Origin: Desulfobulbaceae bacterium
GTDB lineage: Bacteria; Desulfobacterota; Desulfobulbia; Desulfobulbales; Desulfobulbaceae
DNA length: 8,275 bases
Direction: 5' to 3'
NCBI GenBank assembly: GCA_003508005.1
Contig: DNUE01000085.1
Coordinates: 927 to 9,201, forward strand
The translations under genes were made by a program, and so were the position numbers. This document shows, one piece after another, positions 7,791 through 8,275 of this stretch. The notes below the pieces were generated by a model, which did not search any database, was not told the origin of the DNA, and worked only from the letters and a program-made list of their open reading frames with translations. Numbering within the stretch: the first letter of the stretch is position 1; every line of letters starts with the position of its first letter.

Positions 7791-8083
7791 TTAGCATACC
7801 TCCTGATTGCAGTTGATGATTGCGTAGACTTCTCCATCGACGCTTGCAGCTGTGTTTTTGCTCGCGCTACACCTCCTCTCTTTCGCCGTCATAGTATTTA
7901 TGATGAGGACAACCCTTGCCGGCTTGGTTCGAATGCGATGTCCCGGGCGGACCGGTGCATGCCATGCCGGTACCCCGGCGCCAACCGCGTCACCCCTTCT
8001 CGCGAAAGTGGCTTGCGTGCGTCCTGCTGTAGAATCAAAATTTTCTTTAAAATCAGATAAATACCTCTCGCAATCAAATTGCC
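7791..8083 (-). other. Long 5' leader of aprB, no convincing gene
   Basis: If transcription starts near 8077, the aprB message has an untranslated leader of about 285 nt. Its first 60 nt are AT-rich; about 7920-8015 is GC-rich and can fold. GCCGG (7975-7979) can pair with CCGGC (7966-7970) around a GGTA loop, or ACCGG (7967-7971) can pair with CCGGT (7951-7955), and the two pairings exclude each other. A ribosome-binding-like AGGAGG occurs at about 7872-7877 with no usable start codon at proper spacing. A 33-codon frame (ATG at 7892) ends directly before the aprB ATG. I do not recognise a known riboswitch. Confidence 0.5.
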
Positions 8084-8112
8084 TTTTTACCACCCGCACC
8101 CTAGCTTGTCAA
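8084..8112 (-). promoter_or_regulatory. Sigma70-like promoter of aprBA
   Basis: On the minus strand a perfect -35 box TTGACA (8107-8112) is followed by a 17-bp spacer and the -10 box TAAAAA (8084-8089, 4 of 6). A TG dinucleotide one base upstream of the -10 box gives an extended -10 element. The start site would be near 8077. A short inverted repeat, CAAT-TTG-ATTG at 8071-8081, overlaps the expected start and could be an operator, although it is too short to be sure. This fits the high expression expected of APS reductase. Confidence 0.65.
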
Positions 8113-8263
8113 GCCTTTTCGGGCATTGGTACAGGGGGTCCCATTTGCGGGATGTCCAGGGGCGGAAAGCCTGAGCTCTCTGCCCTATCGCCACGTCTCA
8201 GCCGCCCACCCCCCTGTTGAAGCCGGCCGGGAATGCAAAAGCGATCATCCTTGATAATGTCGT
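8113..8263. other. Upstream intergenic stretch with no recognisable gene
   Basis: This 151-bp GC-rich stretch has no reading frame with a plausible start and ribosome binding site on either strand. The only structure noticed is a short inverted repeat, TCCC-N6-GGGA, near 8138-8151, about 25 bp upstream of the aprB -35 box. It could be an activator site, but the repeat is too short to call. Confidence 0.4.
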
Positions 8264-8275
8264 AAAAAAGCCGAA
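8264..8275 (-). terminator. Possible 3' half of a terminator, cut by the window end
   Basis: On the minus strand the window opens with CGGC followed by six T and then ACG. This resembles the downstream arm and U-tract of the qmo terminator in this window, which also runs from CGGC into T. The upstream arm is outside the window, so the hairpin cannot be confirmed. If real, a minus-strand gene ends just beyond 8275; ATP sulfurylase (sat) would be a natural candidate but cannot be seen. Confidence 0.35.

Noticed and set aside
7791..8099. A 102-codon minus-strand frame upstream of aprB starting with GTG at 8099
   Set aside because: The GTG lies between the -35 and -10 boxes of the best promoter, so it would not be in the transcript, and there is no suitable ribosome binding site or recognisable protein. 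Only the last 33 codons are kept as a speculative finding.
7852..8220. A 122-codon plus-strand frame with a hydrophobic N-terminus
   Set aside because: It has no good ribosome binding site, its composition is irregular after the first 25 residues, and it runs antisense through the aprB leader and promoter. It looks like a chance frame.
1..8275. CRISPR array, insertion sequence or tandem repeats
   Set aside because: No regularly spaced repeats, transposase-like frame or terminal inverted repeats with target duplications were seen. The inverted repeats present are explained as terminators or a single intercistronic hairpin.

Overview
This window is the core electron-transfer locus of dissimilatory sulfur metabolism, with all five protein genes on the minus strand in the order aprB-aprA-qmoA-qmoB-qmoC. 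Together they encode adenylylsulfate (APS) reductase and its partner, the membrane quinone-interacting oxidoreductase Qmo. The aprBA-qmoABC order, the reductive-type AprA sequence, the moderately high GC coding regions and strong GGAGG-type ribosome binding sites suggest a Gram-negative sulfate reducer or sulfur disproportionator of the Desulfobacterota. A Desulfobulbales-like lineage is my best guess, but only a guess. The genes alone do not show whether the pathway runs as sulfate reduction or in reverse.

Layout, read from high to low coordinates because transcription runs that way. 8264-8275 looks like the tail of a terminator for a gene outside the window. 8113-8263 has no recognisable gene. 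A good sigma70-like promoter (TTGACA, 17 bp, TG-extended TAAAAA) lies at 8084-8112 and is followed by an untranslated leader of about 285 nt. aprB (7362-7790) and aprA (5288-7303) come next, then a strong 16-bp hairpin terminator at 5224-5260. Past a 114-bp gap with a weak promoter candidate, qmoA (3856-5109) and qmoB (1598-3844) are tightly packed. A 14-bp hairpin without a U-tract sits in the qmoB-qmoC gap, then qmoC (270-1475), then a second strong terminator at 206-235. A tRNA gene on the same strand, with its own promoter candidate, is cut off by the start of the window.

How the genes work together: QmoC takes electrons from menaquinol through a b-type cytochrome domain and passes them through its own [4Fe-4S] clusters to the HdrA-like flavoproteins QmoA and QmoB. 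These are thought to deliver electrons to the AprB ferredoxin subunit, which feeds the FAD of AprA, where APS is reduced to sulfite and AMP. ATP sulfurylase (sat) and dissimilatory sulfite reductase (dsr) are not in the window.

The protein content is canonical, and I found no undescribed protein system. The points worth a second look are regulatory: the terminator that separates aprBA from qmoABC, the long structured aprB leader with a possible 33-codon reading frame abutting aprB, and the qmoB-qmoC intercistronic hairpin.
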